DNA of 64,000 nucleotides from Acinetobacter lwoffii (GTDB taxonomy: Bacteria > Pseudomonadota > Gammaproteobacteria > Pseudomonadales > Moraxellaceae). The notes beneath the pieces are model-generated. The model was given only the letters and a program-made list of their open reading frames with translations. It had not been told where the DNA came from and searched no databases. The stretch is taken from the NCBI RefSeq assembly GCF_002321025.1, contig NZ_DCLL01000014.1:42068-106067 (forward strand), given 5' to 3'. The position numbers and the translations under genes are program-made. Below, in pieces: positions 1-9,753 of the stretch. The first letter of the stretch is position 1, and each line of letters opens with the position of its first letter.

Positions 1-2
1 GC

Positions 3-506
3 CTGATTTTAATTCCTGCCGCTGCGGATCAGCTTACTGTGCCGATTGTGGCCAGTGGCGGTTTTGCTGATGGCCGTGGTCTGGTCGCAGCTTTGGCTTT
101 GGGTGCCGAAGGCATCAATATGGGTACACGCTTTTGTGCCACTCAGGAAGCCCCGATCCATCCAAACATCAAACAGTTCTATGTCGATAATGATGAAAGG
201 GCGACACATCTTTTGTATCGACAGTTCCGAAATACCGCCCGTGTTGCCAAAAATGCAGTATCTGATTTAGTGGTAAAAATGAGTGAAGATCCAGATCTGC
301 AATTTGAACAGATTCGTCCCTATGTCAGCGGTTTAAAAGGCAAGCTCGCTTTAGAAAATGGCGATGTGGATGCGGGAGTTCTGACTGCAGGTCAAGTGAT
401 GGGATTGATTCATGACATTCCGACTTGTCAGGCGCTGATCGAAAATATCATGCAAGATGCAGAGCAAATTATTCATCAACGTCTGACTCATTTCTTGGCT
501 CGTTGA
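3..506 (+). CDS. Nitronate monooxygenase-like flavoprotein, 3' part only
   Basis: The reading frame is open from the first bases of the window, so the gene starts outside it and only about 167 C-terminal residues are present. The segment VASGGFADGRGL followed by ALGAEGINMGTRF is the FMN-phosphate-binding part of the TIM barrel of the nitronate monooxygenase / 2-nitropropane dioxygenase family, which oxidises alkyl nitronates with FMN and oxygen. Paralogues of this family also include enoyl reductases of the FabK type, so the substrate is not fixed by what is visible. A strong hairpin terminator follows 23 bases after the stop, so this is the last gene of its unit. Confidence 0.8.
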   Translation: MILIPAAADQLTVPIVASGGFADGRGLVAALALGAEGINMGTRFCATQEAPIHPNIKQFYVDNDERATHLLYRQFRNTARVAKNAVSDLVVKMSEDPDLQFEQIRPYVSGLKGKLALENGDVDAGVLTAGQVMGLIHDIPTCQALIENIMQDAEQIIHQRLTHFLAR

Positions 507-528
507 ACCATTTCATTGACGATCAAAC

Positions 529-562
529 AAAAAAGCCATTCCGTCATGAATGGCTTTTTTTC
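529..562 (+). terminator. Rho-independent terminator after the nitronate monooxygenase-like gene
   Basis: The inverted repeat AAAAAGCCATT / AATGGCTTTTT with an 8-base loop is followed by a T run. It closes the partial upstream gene. Confidence 0.85.
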
Positions 563-715
563 ATCCTGAAGATTTTTTATTTTTAAATGGGAAATTTCAT
601 CGAATGACTAGATTTTATTCTTTAAATTATATTATAGTGGATTTAAAACATAATTTCGTATTATGAAATTAATTGTCATAAATATACAAATTAGAACTCA
701 TACAAGGGAATTACG

Positions 716-2518
716 ATGAGAAATTATATTGCGCCATTAAAAGACATGAAGTTTGTCCTGAAAGACCTGTTAAACGTTGAACAGAAATATCAGGGCTATG
801 CAAAATTCGCAGACAAGGTTTCTATGGATATTATGGAGCAATATCTGGAAGTCGCTGCGGACTTTTGCCAAAACGAACTTCTACCGATTAATGCGACAGG
901 CGACCAGCAGGGTTGCCGTTTGCAGGATGGCATCGTAACTACTCCAGATGGGTTTAAAGCAGCTTATGACAAATATGTAGAACTCGGCTTTACCTCTTTA
1001 ACCGGTGATGAACAATATGGCGGTCAGGGCTTCCCGACCTTATACCGTATTGCCATTTCTGAAATTATTACTGCAACCAACTGGTCTTGGGGCATGTACC
1101 CAGGCCTGTCCCATGGTGCCATGCGTACTTTAGAGCACCACGGTAGCGATGAACAGAAACAGAAATTCCTGGTACCTTTAATTGCAGGTCGCTGGACGGG
1201 AACCATGTGCTTGACTGAATCTCATGCCGGTTCTGACCTAGGTTTAATCCGTACCAAAGCAGTGCCAAATGAAGACGGCAGTTACAGCATCAGTGGTGAG
1301 AAAATCTTTATCTCAGCCGGTGAACATGACCTGGCTGAAAATATTGTGCATATTGTATTGGCGCGTTTACCGGATGCGCCTGCCGGCACCAAAGGTATTT
1401 CACTGTTTATCGTGCCTAAATACAATCTGGATGAAGCTGGTAATGTGGCTTCCCGTAATGGCGTGGTATGTAGCGCTCTTGAACACAAGATGGGCATTCA
1501 CGGTAACGCGACCTGTGTGCTGAATTTTGATAATGCCAAAGGTTTCCTGATTGGGCCTGAAAATCGCGGCCTAAACTGCATGTTTACCTTTATGAACTCG
1601 GCACGTATCGGTACAGCCATTCAAGGCTTGGCAGCAGCAGAATCTTCTTATCAGGGTGCATTGGCTTATGCCAAAGACCGTCTGGCGATGCGTTCACTTG
1701 AAGGTGCGAAAGCGCCAGGCCAGCCTGCAGATCCAATTATCGTGCATCCGGCAGTACGTAACATGCTGCTGACTCAAAAGGTGTTTGCAGAAGGTTCACG
1801 TGCACTTGCATATTATCTGGCGACCTATGCCGATATCGCTGAAGCTACTGACAGTCCGGAAGAAAAGAAAGCAGCTGAAGACCGTCTGGCATTATTAACC
1901 CCAATTGCCAAAGCGTTAATGACCGAAACCGGCATAGAAGCGGCTAAACATGGTATGCAGGTTTTCGGTGGTCACGGTTATATTGCTGAGCATGGCATGG
2001 AACAGATTGCCCGTGATGCACGTATTGCCAGCCTCTATGAAGGAACCACTGAAATTCAGTCCATTGACTTGCTGGCGCGTAAAGTGCTGGGTTCAAAACT
2101 GGGTCTGCTGACCGCATTAACCGATGAAATCCAAGCTTATGTGAAAGAGCACCAGCAACATGCCCAGTTTAGCCAGCAAGTTGCACAAGTCAGCCAGTTG
2201 ACTGAACAATGGCTGGAATTAACCAAAACCATTCAGGAACAGGCTCAACAGTCTGCCAATCAAATTGGGGCAGCATCAGTTGACTACCTATATTTCTCTG
2301 GTTATGTCGTGTCCGCTTATTTGTGGCTGAAAATGGCAATTACTGCGCAGCAGAAAATTGAAGAAGGCAATACTGATCCGTTCTATGCAGCCAAGATCAA
2401 AACGGCACAATTCTTCTTCGCACGTATTTTGCCAAGAACTTCAACCCACTTTGCCAATATTCAGGCAGGTGGTGAAAGCCTGTTTTTACTTGAACCTGAA
2501 GAGTTCAAATTCGATTAA
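716..2518 (+). CDS. Acyl-CoA dehydrogenase, long form with C-terminal extension (AidB/DmdC type)
   Basis: At 600 residues this is the long acyl-CoA dehydrogenase subfamily: N-terminal helical domain, beta-sheet domain with the flavin-side motif CLTESHAGSDLG (about residues 164-175), helical domain, and an extra C-terminal helical domain from about residue 465. The catalytic-base motif YEGTTEIQ starts at residue 441, placing the base at Glu442, and GGHGYI lies just upstream. The family oxidises acyl-CoA to 2-enoyl-CoA and passes electrons to ETF. Relatives include DmdC (methylmercaptopropionyl-CoA) and medium/long-chain enzymes, and sequence alone does not choose between them. AAGGGA precedes the ATG at good spacing. 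It stands as a single gene with its own terminator, upstream of the hydrolase/monooxygenase/ligase set. Confidence 0.88.
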   Translation: MRNYIAPLKDMKFVLKDLLNVEQKYQGYAKFADKVSMDIMEQYLEVAADFCQNELLPINATGDQQGCRLQDGIVTTPDGFKAAYDKYVELGFTSLTGDEQYGGQGFPTLYRIAISEIITATNWSWGMYPGLSHGAMRTLEHHGSDEQKQKFLVPLIAGRWTGTMCLTESHAGSDLGLIRTKAVPNEDGSYSISGEKIFISAGEHDLAENIVHIVLARLPDAPAGTKGISLFIVPKYNLDEAGNVASRNGVVCSALEHKMGIHGNATCVLNFDNAKGFLIGPENRGLNCMFTFMNSARIGTAIQGLAAAESSYQGALAYAKDRLAMRSLEGAKAPGQPADPIIVHPAVRNMLLTQKVFAEGSRALAYYLATYADIAEATDSPEEKKAAEDRLALLTPIAKALMTETGIEAAKHGMQVFGGHGYIAEHGMEQIARDARIASLYEGTTEIQSIDLLARKVLGSKLGLLTALTDEIQAYVKEHQQHAQFSQQVAQVSQLTEQWLELTKTIQEQAQQSANQIGAASVDYLYFSGYVVSAYLWLKMAITAQQKIEEGNTDPFYAAKIKTAQFFFARILPRTSTHFANIQAGGESLFLLEPEEFKFD

Positions 2519-2525
2519 ACCTTTT

Positions 2526-2558
2526 GACCCACGATACTCGTGTCGTGGGTCTTTTTTT
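2526..2558 (+). terminator. Rho-independent terminator after acyl-CoA dehydrogenase
   Basis: The stem GACCCACGA / TCGTGGGTC is followed by seven T residues, starting 8 bases after the stop codon. Confidence 0.9.
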
Positions 2559-2647
2559 AATAATTTTTGCATCCTAACCTCATTCAAATATTGAGAGTTA
2601 TTCTTCGGTATTGAATAAACCATAAAATAACAAGATCAGGAGTCTAT

Positions 2648-3487
2648 ATGGATTTAGACATGATTACTCAACAGTGTCCTTATGCTGATCTGCAGCTTAC
2701 TTTTCATGAAGTCGGACAGCGTTCTGCATTTCCCACCATTATTCTGATTCATGGCACCGGTGGAAATACCGACAAGCATTTCAGCTATATTTTTCCGATG
2801 CTGGGTATTCATCAACGGGTTTTATCCATTGATTTACATACCCCCGATAAAGCTGATCTAAAGGTGACTGATTTTAGCCAGCAGGTTGAAGCGCTGATTC
2901 AACATGCAGTTGCAGAAGATGAAACCATTACAGTGGTAGGCTATTCACTCGGTGCCGTGATTGCTGCACAAGTAGCAGCCAGTTTAAAACAGCGCATAGC
3001 GCGTTTGATCCTGTTAGCCGGTTGGGCCAAGACCAGCTCGGTGCAACAACTGCGTACTGTCATTTGGCAGCAATTATTTACTGAACAATCTGCGGCCTTG
3101 CCTCATTTTGTCAATTATTGCCTGTATAGCGATGATTATCTGTCTGCACGAAGCGAACAGCAGGTGTTGGATTTGGCACGTTTTGTTAAACCCTCCCAAG
3201 ATGCAGCCAAACAGCGGGAACTGAATTATCGCATTGATATTACATCAGCTTTATCTGACATCTGTGCAGAGACTCTAGTCGTTGCCTGCCGTGAAGACCG
3301 CATGGTGCCTGTAGCCCAAGCAAAATTGCTGTTTGCTTCAATTTCGAACAGTCGCTATATCGAAATTTCTTCAGGACATGCGCTCTATATCGAAGCGCCA
3401 GCCGAAGTGGTGCAACTAGTCAACCAGTTTAGCCAGCATCCAGAACAATATCCGGTGAATCAAAAAATCCAGCCTTATATGCCTTAA
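2648..3487 (+). CDS. Alpha/beta-hydrolase fold esterase/lipase
   Basis: This 279-residue protein has the complete alpha/beta-hydrolase triad: oxyanion-hole motif LIHGTGG (residues 33-39), nucleophile elbow GYSLG with Ser100, acid Asp217 in CREDRMVP, and His244 in SSGHALY. No signal peptide is visible, so it is probably cytoplasmic. AGGAG lies 5-9 bases before the ATG. Only 12 bases separate it from the flavin monooxygenase downstream, so the two are probably co-transcribed. The pairing suggests it hydrolyses the ester made by that Baeyer-Villiger-type enzyme; this is inference. Other carboxyl-ester or thioester substrates remain possible. Confidence 0.85.
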   Translation: MDLDMITQQCPYADLQLTFHEVGQRSAFPTIILIHGTGGNTDKHFSYIFPMLGIHQRVLSIDLHTPDKADLKVTDFSQQVEALIQHAVAEDETITVVGYSLGAVIAAQVAASLKQRIARLILLAGWAKTSSVQQLRTVIWQQLFTEQSAALPHFVNYCLYSDDYLSARSEQQVLDLARFVKPSQDAAKQRELNYRIDITSALSDICAETLVVACREDRMVPVAQAKLLFASISNSRYIEISSGHALYIEAPAEVVQLVNQFSQHPEQYPVNQKIQPYMP

Positions 3488-3499
3488 AGGAGATAAATA

Positions 3500-4996
3500 A
3501 TGCAAGCTCAAGGACAGCGCAGCAAGATTTTAATTGTAGGCAGTGGTTTTGGTGGTTTGGGAATGGCAATCCGCCTTAAACAGCAGGGCATCCACGATTT
3601 TAAAATCATTGAACGTGCAGCAGAAGTGGGCGGCACCTGGCGTGACAATACCTATCCAGGGGTCGCCTGTGATGTACCTTCCCACTTATATTCTTTCTCT
3701 TTTATTCAAAATCCGGACTGGTCACGTGTGTTTCCGCAAGGGGCAGAAATTCAGCGATATTTAATCCAATGCTGTGATCAGGAAAATATCCGGCCACATA
3801 TCGATTTTCAGATTCAACTGGAAAAAGCCCGCTGGGATGCTAAAGAGCGCATTTGGGAAGTACAAACCTCTAAAGGTGTTTATCAGGCAGAATTTTTAAT
3901 TACCGCAACCGGGCATCTGGCAGATGAACATCTGCCACAAATTTCGGGACTAGAAGAATTTCAAGGTCAGATCATGCATTCTGCACGTTGGAATCACGAA
4001 GTGAATCTGGAAAATCAGCATGTCGTTGTGGTGGGTTCTGGTGCTTCTGCCATCCAGCTTGTACCGGAAATTGCAAAAATGGCCAAAAGCCTGACTGTCT
4101 TGCAACGTAGTGCGCCCTATATTTTGCCCCGACCAGACCGACCTTATTCTGAATCAGAAAAACAGCTTTTCCGCAAAGATCCGGACAGTATGTCAACCCT
4201 CAGACATTCCTTGTTCTGGGGCAATGAATACAATTTTGCCCAGCGCCGTAATCTGAAAAGCCAGATTGAGCGGGTCAAGAAAAACTGCCTGCAATTCTTA
4301 AAACATCAGATTTCAGATCCTGAATTACAGCGCAAACTTATGCCGAATTATGAACCTGGTTGTAAGCGCTTATTGCTTTCTAATGATTATTATCCGACTT
4401 TTCTAAAACCAAATGTCACACTTGAAGACTCAGCATTGGCAGAAGTTACGAAAGACGGTGTAATCAGTAAGTCCGGTAATAAGTTTCCTGCAGATATCGT
4501 CGTCTTTGCCACCGGATTTGAAGCGGCACGTCCACCTTATGCCGCAAAGGTGGTGGGTAAACAGGGTTTAAGCCTGGAGCAGCAATGGTCCAGCGGTATG
4601 CAGGGTTATCAGTCAACGACCGTACACAACTTTCCAAACCTGTTCATCCTGAATGGGCCAAATACAGGCAGTGGGCATAATTCAGCGCTTTATTTTCTGG
4701 AAACCCAGTTTGATCTAGTGCTAGATGCCTTGCAGTTTTTTGAGCAGGAACAGATTCAGGTCTTTGAAGCAGATCAAGAAGCTGAAAATAGCTATATGCA
4801 GGAGCTACAGCAACTTTCCCAAGGCAGTGTCTGGTTATCGGAAAGCTGTAAAAGCTGGTATCTGGATCCGGTCAGTCGTAAGCTGACTTTGGTCTGGCCG
4901 GATTATGCTCATTCATTTAGGGATAAAAATCAGCATTTTATTCGTAGCGGTTATCACTATCAGTATGTTGAATCGAGACAGCAGAAAGTAGTTTAA
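3500..4996 (+). CDS. FAD/NADPH-dependent Baeyer-Villiger-type monooxygenase
   Basis: The 498 residues contain an N-terminal FAD Rossmann motif GSGFGG (residues 14-19), a second, NADPH-binding motif GSGASA (179-184), and a C-terminal ATGF element. Between the two dinucleotide folds sits FQGQIMHSARWN (154-165). It fits the Baeyer-Villiger fingerprint FxGxxxHxxxW except that the final P/D is Asn. Family members insert oxygen next to a ketone or oxidise N or S atoms. AAGGAG precedes the ATG. It follows the esterase by 12 bases and precedes a FadD-like ligase by 76 bases. Together they suggest ketone to ester to acid to acyl-CoA. An MymA/EthA-like role is an alternative; substrate unknown. Confidence 0.85.
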   Translation: MQAQGQRSKILIVGSGFGGLGMAIRLKQQGIHDFKIIERAAEVGGTWRDNTYPGVACDVPSHLYSFSFIQNPDWSRVFPQGAEIQRYLIQCCDQENIRPHIDFQIQLEKARWDAKERIWEVQTSKGVYQAEFLITATGHLADEHLPQISGLEEFQGQIMHSARWNHEVNLENQHVVVVGSGASAIQLVPEIAKMAKSLTVLQRSAPYILPRPDRPYSESEKQLFRKDPDSMSTLRHSLFWGNEYNFAQRRNLKSQIERVKKNCLQFLKHQISDPELQRKLMPNYEPGCKRLLLSNDYYPTFLKPNVTLEDSALAEVTKDGVISKSGNKFPADIVVFATGFEAARPPYAAKVVGKQGLSLEQQWSSGMQGYQSTTVHNFPNLFILNGPNTGSGHNSALYFLETQFDLVLDALQFFEQEQIQVFEADQEAENSYMQELQQLSQGSVWLSESCKSWYLDPVSRKLTLVWPDYAHSFRDKNQHFIRSGYHYQYVESRQQKVV

Positions 4997-5072
4997 AAAT
5001 ATTTAATTAAAATCAAAATCTTATGGTTAAAATAATACAAAATAAATGTAAATCCAGGACAGGAGTATAGTC

Positions 5073-6755
5073 ATGAGCAGTCAGCCATGGATGGAAGAAT
5101 ATAAAAAGTGGAATATCAATCCGGAATTTACCCGGCCAGATCCTGATAAAACCCTGAGCACGACAATTGCTGAGAATTTGGTGAAATTTCAGGATAAAAC
5201 AGCATTTTTTTATCTGGATCGCAAATTCAGCTATCACGATATCGATGTGTATAGCCAGAAACTGGCAAGCTATTTACAGAGTCTTGGGCTAACTGCTGGC
5301 AGCCGTATTGCGGTGATGTTACCCAATATTATTCAGTATCCAATTGCGACCTTTGCCATTATTCGTGCGGGTTATGTGCTGGTCAATGTCAATCCCATGT
5401 ACACCCAGCGCGAGCTCTATCATCAACTACAGGATTCAGGTGCAGAAGCCTTGATTATCCTGGGACAGACTTTGGAGCAATTAACAGCACTAGATGAATG
5501 TCCTCAACTTAAATATGTCATTTCAACGCATCCGCTGGATTTTATTCAAGAGCAACCAAGTGCTATTTATAGTCAGGCAGCACAATATCCGGATAAACAG
5601 TTTTCTGACTTTAGACAGACAATAAATCAGGTAGAGATTATTGATTTTGAACCGCCTGTACAGCATCAGGAAGATACGGCCATTCTGCAATACACGGGAG
5701 GAACCACAGGTGTTTCTAAAGGCGCGGAACTGAGCCATCGCAATATTTTGTTTAATATCGCCCAAAACAGTACCGTATTTATCAGCCATTTTGGTGACCG
5801 CTATGCCACTGAAAATGAATATGTATTCTGTGCCTTGCCGCTGTATCACATTTATGGATTTACTATCTGCCTGTTCAGTTATGGTCTGAGCCGAGGTTTC
5901 GCTAATGTGCTTATTCCCAATCCGAGAGATCTGGATGCTTTGGTAGATCAATACCAGAAACATCCACCGACCGTTTTTCCGGGTGTGAATACCATGTTTA
6001 ATGCCTTGGCGCATCATTCACGTTTCCGTGAGCTGGATCATTCAAGCCTGAAAACCACAACCGGTGGAGGAGCATCTATTCTGAAAAATACGGCAGAGTT
6101 ATGGCATGAGGTTACAGGCTGCCAGATTTATGAAGGCTACGGACTTTCTGAAACCTCACCAACTGCAACTTTTAACCCTCCTTTAAGCCGGCGATTTAGT
6201 GGCACGATTGGCTTTCCATTGGCAGGGACTGAAATTCTGATTCTGAATGATGAAGGAAAACCTGTAGAACTTAATCAGGCTGGAGAAATCGCCATACGTG
6301 GTCCACAGGTGATGAAAGGATACTGGCAGCAACCGGAAGCAACAGCACAGGTATTTACCAAAGATGGATTCTTCCTGACAGGTGATATCGGTTGTATGGA
6401 CGAACAGGGCTATATCACCATTCTGGACCGCAAAAAAGACATGATTCTGGTCTCCGGATTTAATGTTTATCCCAATGAGCTGGAAGGCGTGCTGTCCAAA
6501 CATCCTAAAATACTGGAATGTGCAGTGATTGGTATTGATGATGAAAAGTCTGGACAGGTACCCAAGGCATTTATTGTGAAACAGGATGAAACTCTGACCC
6601 AAGATGAAGTCATGACTTATCTGAAGCAGCAACTGACCAGTTATAAATTGCCCAAATACATTGAGTTTGTGGCTGGATTACCAAAGTCTGCAGTAGGAAA
6701 AATTCTGCGTCGCGAGCTGCCTCGTACTGTTCAGCCGAGCGCCAAAGCCTGTTAA
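5073..6755 (+). CDS. Long-chain fatty acid--CoA ligase, FadD-like
   Basis: This 560-residue ATP-dependent acyl-CoA synthetase of the adenylate-forming family has P-loop YTGGTTGVSKG (from residue 207), the YEGYGLSETSP motif, the TGD and DRKKDMI hinge motifs, and a C-terminal catalytic Lys in PKSAVGKILRREL. The N-terminal third (PNIIQYPIATFAIIRAG, VNVNPMYTQREL) is close to FadD. It activates a fatty acid to acyl-CoA at the membrane. AGGACAGGAG precedes the ATG. It is probably expressed with the hydrolase and monooxygenase before it, giving a route from a ketone-derived acid into beta-oxidation. Chain-length preference cannot be read from sequence. Confidence 0.88.
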   Translation: MSSQPWMEEYKKWNINPEFTRPDPDKTLSTTIAENLVKFQDKTAFFYLDRKFSYHDIDVYSQKLASYLQSLGLTAGSRIAVMLPNIIQYPIATFAIIRAGYVLVNVNPMYTQRELYHQLQDSGAEALIILGQTLEQLTALDECPQLKYVISTHPLDFIQEQPSAIYSQAAQYPDKQFSDFRQTINQVEIIDFEPPVQHQEDTAILQYTGGTTGVSKGAELSHRNILFNIAQNSTVFISHFGDRYATENEYVFCALPLYHIYGFTICLFSYGLSRGFANVLIPNPRDLDALVDQYQKHPPTVFPGVNTMFNALAHHSRFRELDHSSLKTTTGGGASILKNTAELWHEVTGCQIYEGYGLSETSPTATFNPPLSRRFSGTIGFPLAGTEILILNDEGKPVELNQAGEIAIRGPQVMKGYWQQPEATAQVFTKDGFFLTGDIGCMDEQGYITILDRKKDMILVSGFNVYPNELEGVLSKHPKILECAVIGIDDEKSGQVPKAFIVKQDETLTQDEVMTYLKQQLTSYKLPKYIEFVAGLPKSAVGKILRRELPRTVQPSAKAC

Positions 6756-6784
6756 GGAATGATCTAGTCCATTAGATTTAAAAT

Positions 6785-6814
6785 AAAAAAGGAATCGAAA
6801 GATTCCTTTTTTAT
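6785..6814. terminator. Bidirectional terminator between the ligase and the CoA-transferase
   Basis: AAAAAAGGAATC / GATTCCTTTTTT is a perfect stem with A and T tracts on both sides. It can serve the plus-strand ligase and the minus-strand CoA-transferase, which converge here. Confidence 0.88.
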
Positions 6815-6825
6815 TGCTTGCAGGC

Positions 6826-8049
6826 TTATCGCTGCTGGATGACTTTTTTGCTTTTCAGTTCTTCTATTTCAGCAGAACTTAAATATTGACTCAAAATGGC
6901 ATCGGTATCTTCACCCAGACAAGGGGGTGCCTTTTTATATTGTACCGGTGTCTTGGAGAGTTTGATCGGTGAACCGATTGAGGTGTAATCTTCACGTAAA
7001 GTATGCGGCATCTGAATCACCATATCGCGTGCCAATACCTGTTCTTCTTGCAAAGTCTGTTTCAGGTCATTGATCATTCCTACCGGCACTTTAACCGCAT
7101 GGATTAAATCCACCCAGGTTTTTGCCGGTCTAGTATAGAAATGAGCCTGTAGAACTGTGGTCAATTCTTCACGATGTGTAACACGTCCAGAATTTTTTAA
7201 GAAGCGAGGATCTTCTGCCACCTTAGCCAGACCAACGGCCTGACACAAAGCTTGAAATTGCAGATCATTACCACAGGCAATAATAAATTCACCTTCCTGG
7301 GCTTTGAACACCTGATAGGGCACAATATTGGCATGTGCATTTCCGAAGCGACCGGGGACTTTGCCTGAGGTGAGATAATTCATGGCCAGAACAGAGAGGG
7401 AAGCAACCTGGGTATCTAACAGCGCCATATCAATATACTGACCTTCACCGGTTTTCTCACGGGACAACAAAGCCGCCTGAATGGCAATTGCGGCATATAA
7501 GCCGGTGGTCAAATCGGCAAAGGCCAGACCTGCTTTTTGCGGGCCACCACCGGGCAGATCGTCACGTTCGCCAGTGACACTCATCATGCCGCCCATTCCC
7601 TGAACGATAAAATCATAGCCCGGCTCTTGCGCACGCGGACCGTTCTGGCCAAAACCGGTAATAGAACAATATACCAGTCGCGGATTTAGCTGACTCAGAC
7701 TTTCATAATCCAGCCCATATCGTTTCAACGAACCGGCTTTATAGTTTTCAATGACTACATCGCTTTGTTCAGCAAGTTTTTTGATAATACTTTGACCTTC
7801 AGGTGTAGATAAATCGATTGCAACCGAATGCTTGCCACGGTTGGCTGACAGGTAATAAGCCGATTCATGGGTATCTTGCTGCTGATTGTTTTTAAGCCAA
7901 GGTGGTCCCCAGATACGGGTATCATCCCCATGATCCGGTTTTTCAATCTTGATCACTTCTGCACCCAGATCAGCCAGAATCTGGCTACACCAGGGCCCAG
8001 CCAAAATCCGGCTTAAATCCAGTACACGAAATCCTGTTAAGGCACCCAT
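6826..8049 (-). CDS. Class III CoA-transferase (CaiB/BaiF family)
   Basis: The protein is 407 residues from the ATG at 8049. This start is chosen over a more upstream one because AGGGAG sits about 8 bases before it and the family begins with GxRVLDLSRxLAGP. The catalytic Asp expected to form the acyl anhydride is Asp146 in PGYDFIVQG, and VIENYKAGSLKRYGLDY is the usual second signature. These enzymes move CoA between carboxylates (formyl/oxalate, succinate/glutarate or mesaconate-type, carnitine). It is divergent from an MFS carrier, which suggests uptake and activation of one organic acid. The actual acid is not identifiable. Confidence 0.87.
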   Translation of the reverse strand: MGALTGFRVLDLSRILAGPWCSQILADLGAEVIKIEKPDHGDDTRIWGPPWLKNNQQQDTHESAYYLSANRGKHSVAIDLSTPEGQSIIKKLAEQSDVVIENYKAGSLKRYGLDYESLSQLNPRLVYCSITGFGQNGPRAQEPGYDFIVQGMGGMMSVTGERDDLPGGGPQKAGLAFADLTTGLYAAIAIQAALLSREKTGEGQYIDMALLDTQVASLSVLAMNYLTSGKVPGRFGNAHANIVPYQVFKAQEGEFIIACGNDLQFQALCQAVGLAKVAEDPRFLKNSGRVTHREELTTVLQAHFYTRPAKTWVDLIHAVKVPVGMINDLKQTLQEEQVLARDMVIQMPHTLREDYTSIGSPIKLSKTPVQYKKAPPCLGEDTDAILSQYLSSAEIEELKSKKVIQQR

Positions 8050-8405
8050 TATTACGCTCCCTGTTCGATCATATTCAAATGACATATCGTTCTTATCCCT
8101 CTTTTTAAAGCTATATGAAAATGAAAGAACAATCAACTTTATGATAATAAATTTCGTATAACAAAATAAAACATCTAAAATGATGAATATTCATCTTATT
8201 TTCTTTAGCCTGATGCAAATATAAGCATGAATGAGGAACAAGAGGTAACTGATAAAAAGGAAAAAGCGATCTCCCAGACAGGATTAAAAAGGAGTCAATC
8301 AAGTGAATTAAAAACGGATTAGCTTTAAAGCATATTCATTAGTGGAATAGCTTTAAATATAAAAAGATCATGAAAACCTAAGGATAGGAAAACAGAGATT
8401 TTAAT
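8050..8405. other. Divergent promoter region between CoA-transferase and MFS carrier
   Basis: These 356 AT-rich bases hold no convincing coding frame on either strand. The region must carry both divergent promoters, but I could not pick out a particular operator or hairpin with confidence. Confidence 0.5.
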
Positions 8406-9677
8406 ATGACGGATTTAGCGAGAGAATTAGAAAAGATTAAACCTACGACCAAACGAACCCAGCAAATTGCTTTTATTTTCGCCTTTCTGGCTTTACTGGT
8501 AGATGGCGCGGACATGTTGCTGCTGTCTTTCAGTTTAAATAGTCTGAAAGCAGAGTTTGGTCTCAGTAATCTGCAGGCCGGTACACTAGGCAGTTTTACC
8601 TTAGCAGGTATGGCGATTGGTGGCTTTATAGGTGGCTGGGCCTGTGACCGTCTAGGTCGTGTACGTACCGTGGTCATTTCGATTCTGGTATTTTCTATAT
8701 TGACCGCAGCCTTAGGCTTTGCACAAAACTTTGAACAGTTCGCTGTTTTACGCTTCCTTTCTGCCTTTGGCATAGGCTCTTTATATATTGCAGCCAATAC
8801 GCTCATGGCTGAATATGTTCCAACTGAATATCGCACCACGGTTTTAGGTACCTTACAGGCAGGATGGACCGTCGGTTATATTGTGGCCACTGTACTGGCA
8901 GGCTGGATCATTCCAGAATATGGCTGGCGAACCCTGTTTTTTATTGCCATTATTCCCTCGGTTATGGCGATTTTTATCCAGAAACTGGTTCCTGAGCCAG
9001 AATCCTGGCAGCGTGCACGTTTGCAGCGTCTATATGCCCCAGCTGAAATCACAGCACAGCAACCCGCCAAAAAAAGCACAGTCAAAGAGATTTTCGCGGA
9101 TCCTGCGAATCGCAGAATGTTCATCTTGTGGATATTTACGGCCGGTTTTCTGCAATTTGGCTACTATGGCGTAAATAACTGGATGCCGGCATATCTGGAA
9201 TCTGAATTGCACATGAATTTTAAATCTATGGCCGGCTATATGATTGGTACTTATGTGGCGATGATTTTCGGGAAAATTCTAGCGGGCTTTGCCGCAGACC
9301 GTCTGGGTAGACGCGCTGTCTTTTCTTTTGGAGCAATTGGAACGGCGATTTTCCTGCCCGTGATTGTGCTATTCAATACGCCAGAGAATATTGCCTATCT
9401 GCTGATTTTCTTTGGATTCCTGTATGGTATTCCATATGCGATTAATGCCACTTATATGACAGAAAGCTTCGCCACCTCGATTCGTGGTACTGCGGTAGGC
9501 GGTGCTTATAATGCAGGCCGTATTGGCGCCATGTTTGCCCCTGCAATTATTGGTGCAGCAGCCAGCGGTGGTTCAATTGGCCTAGGCTTCCTGATTATGG
9601 GCGGTGCCTATTTCTTGTGTGGTGCAGTGTCAGGGATATTCATCAAAGACCGTCAATACGATCCACAAAAGGCATAA
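8406..9677 (+). CDS. MFS transporter, aromatic acid/organic acid:H+ symporter type
   Basis: This 423-residue inner-membrane protein has about 12 hydrophobic spans. The first span carries DGADML (D33 and D36), the acidic motif seen in the AAHS family. The loop GGWACDRLGRVR after span 2 is MFS motif A, repeated in the second half as AADRLGRRAV. The family imports benzoate-like or other organic acids with protons. It faces the CoA-transferase across a shared regulatory region, so it probably brings in that enzyme's substrate. The ribosome binding site is weak (AGAG before ATG). The nearby ligase remnant may once have belonged to the same pathway. Confidence 0.85.
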   Translation: MTDLARELEKIKPTTKRTQQIAFIFAFLALLVDGADMLLLSFSLNSLKAEFGLSNLQAGTLGSFTLAGMAIGGFIGGWACDRLGRVRTVVISILVFSILTAALGFAQNFEQFAVLRFLSAFGIGSLYIAANTLMAEYVPTEYRTTVLGTLQAGWTVGYIVATVLAGWIIPEYGWRTLFFIAIIPSVMAIFIQKLVPEPESWQRARLQRLYAPAEITAQQPAKKSTVKEIFADPANRRMFILWIFTAGFLQFGYYGVNNWMPAYLESELHMNFKSMAGYMIGTYVAMIFGKILAGFAADRLGRRAVFSFGAIGTAIFLPVIVLFNTPENIAYLLIFFGFLYGIPYAINATYMTESFATSIRGTAVGGAYNAGRIGAMFAPAIIGAAASGGSIGLGFLIMGGAYFLCGAVSGIFIKDRQYDPQKA

Positions 9678-9687
9678 TTTCAACTTA

Positions 9688-9722
9688 TAAAAAAAGAGCC
9701 TGAATACAGGCTCTTTTTTTAT
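9688..9722 (+). terminator. Rho-independent terminator after the MFS gene
   Basis: AAAAAGAGCCTG / CAGGCTCTTTTTTT forms a compact hairpin with a seven-T tail, starting 10 bases after the stop. Confidence 0.9.
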
Positions 9723-9753
9723 ATTCATCAATTAAAGCTGTATTTCTATTTGT

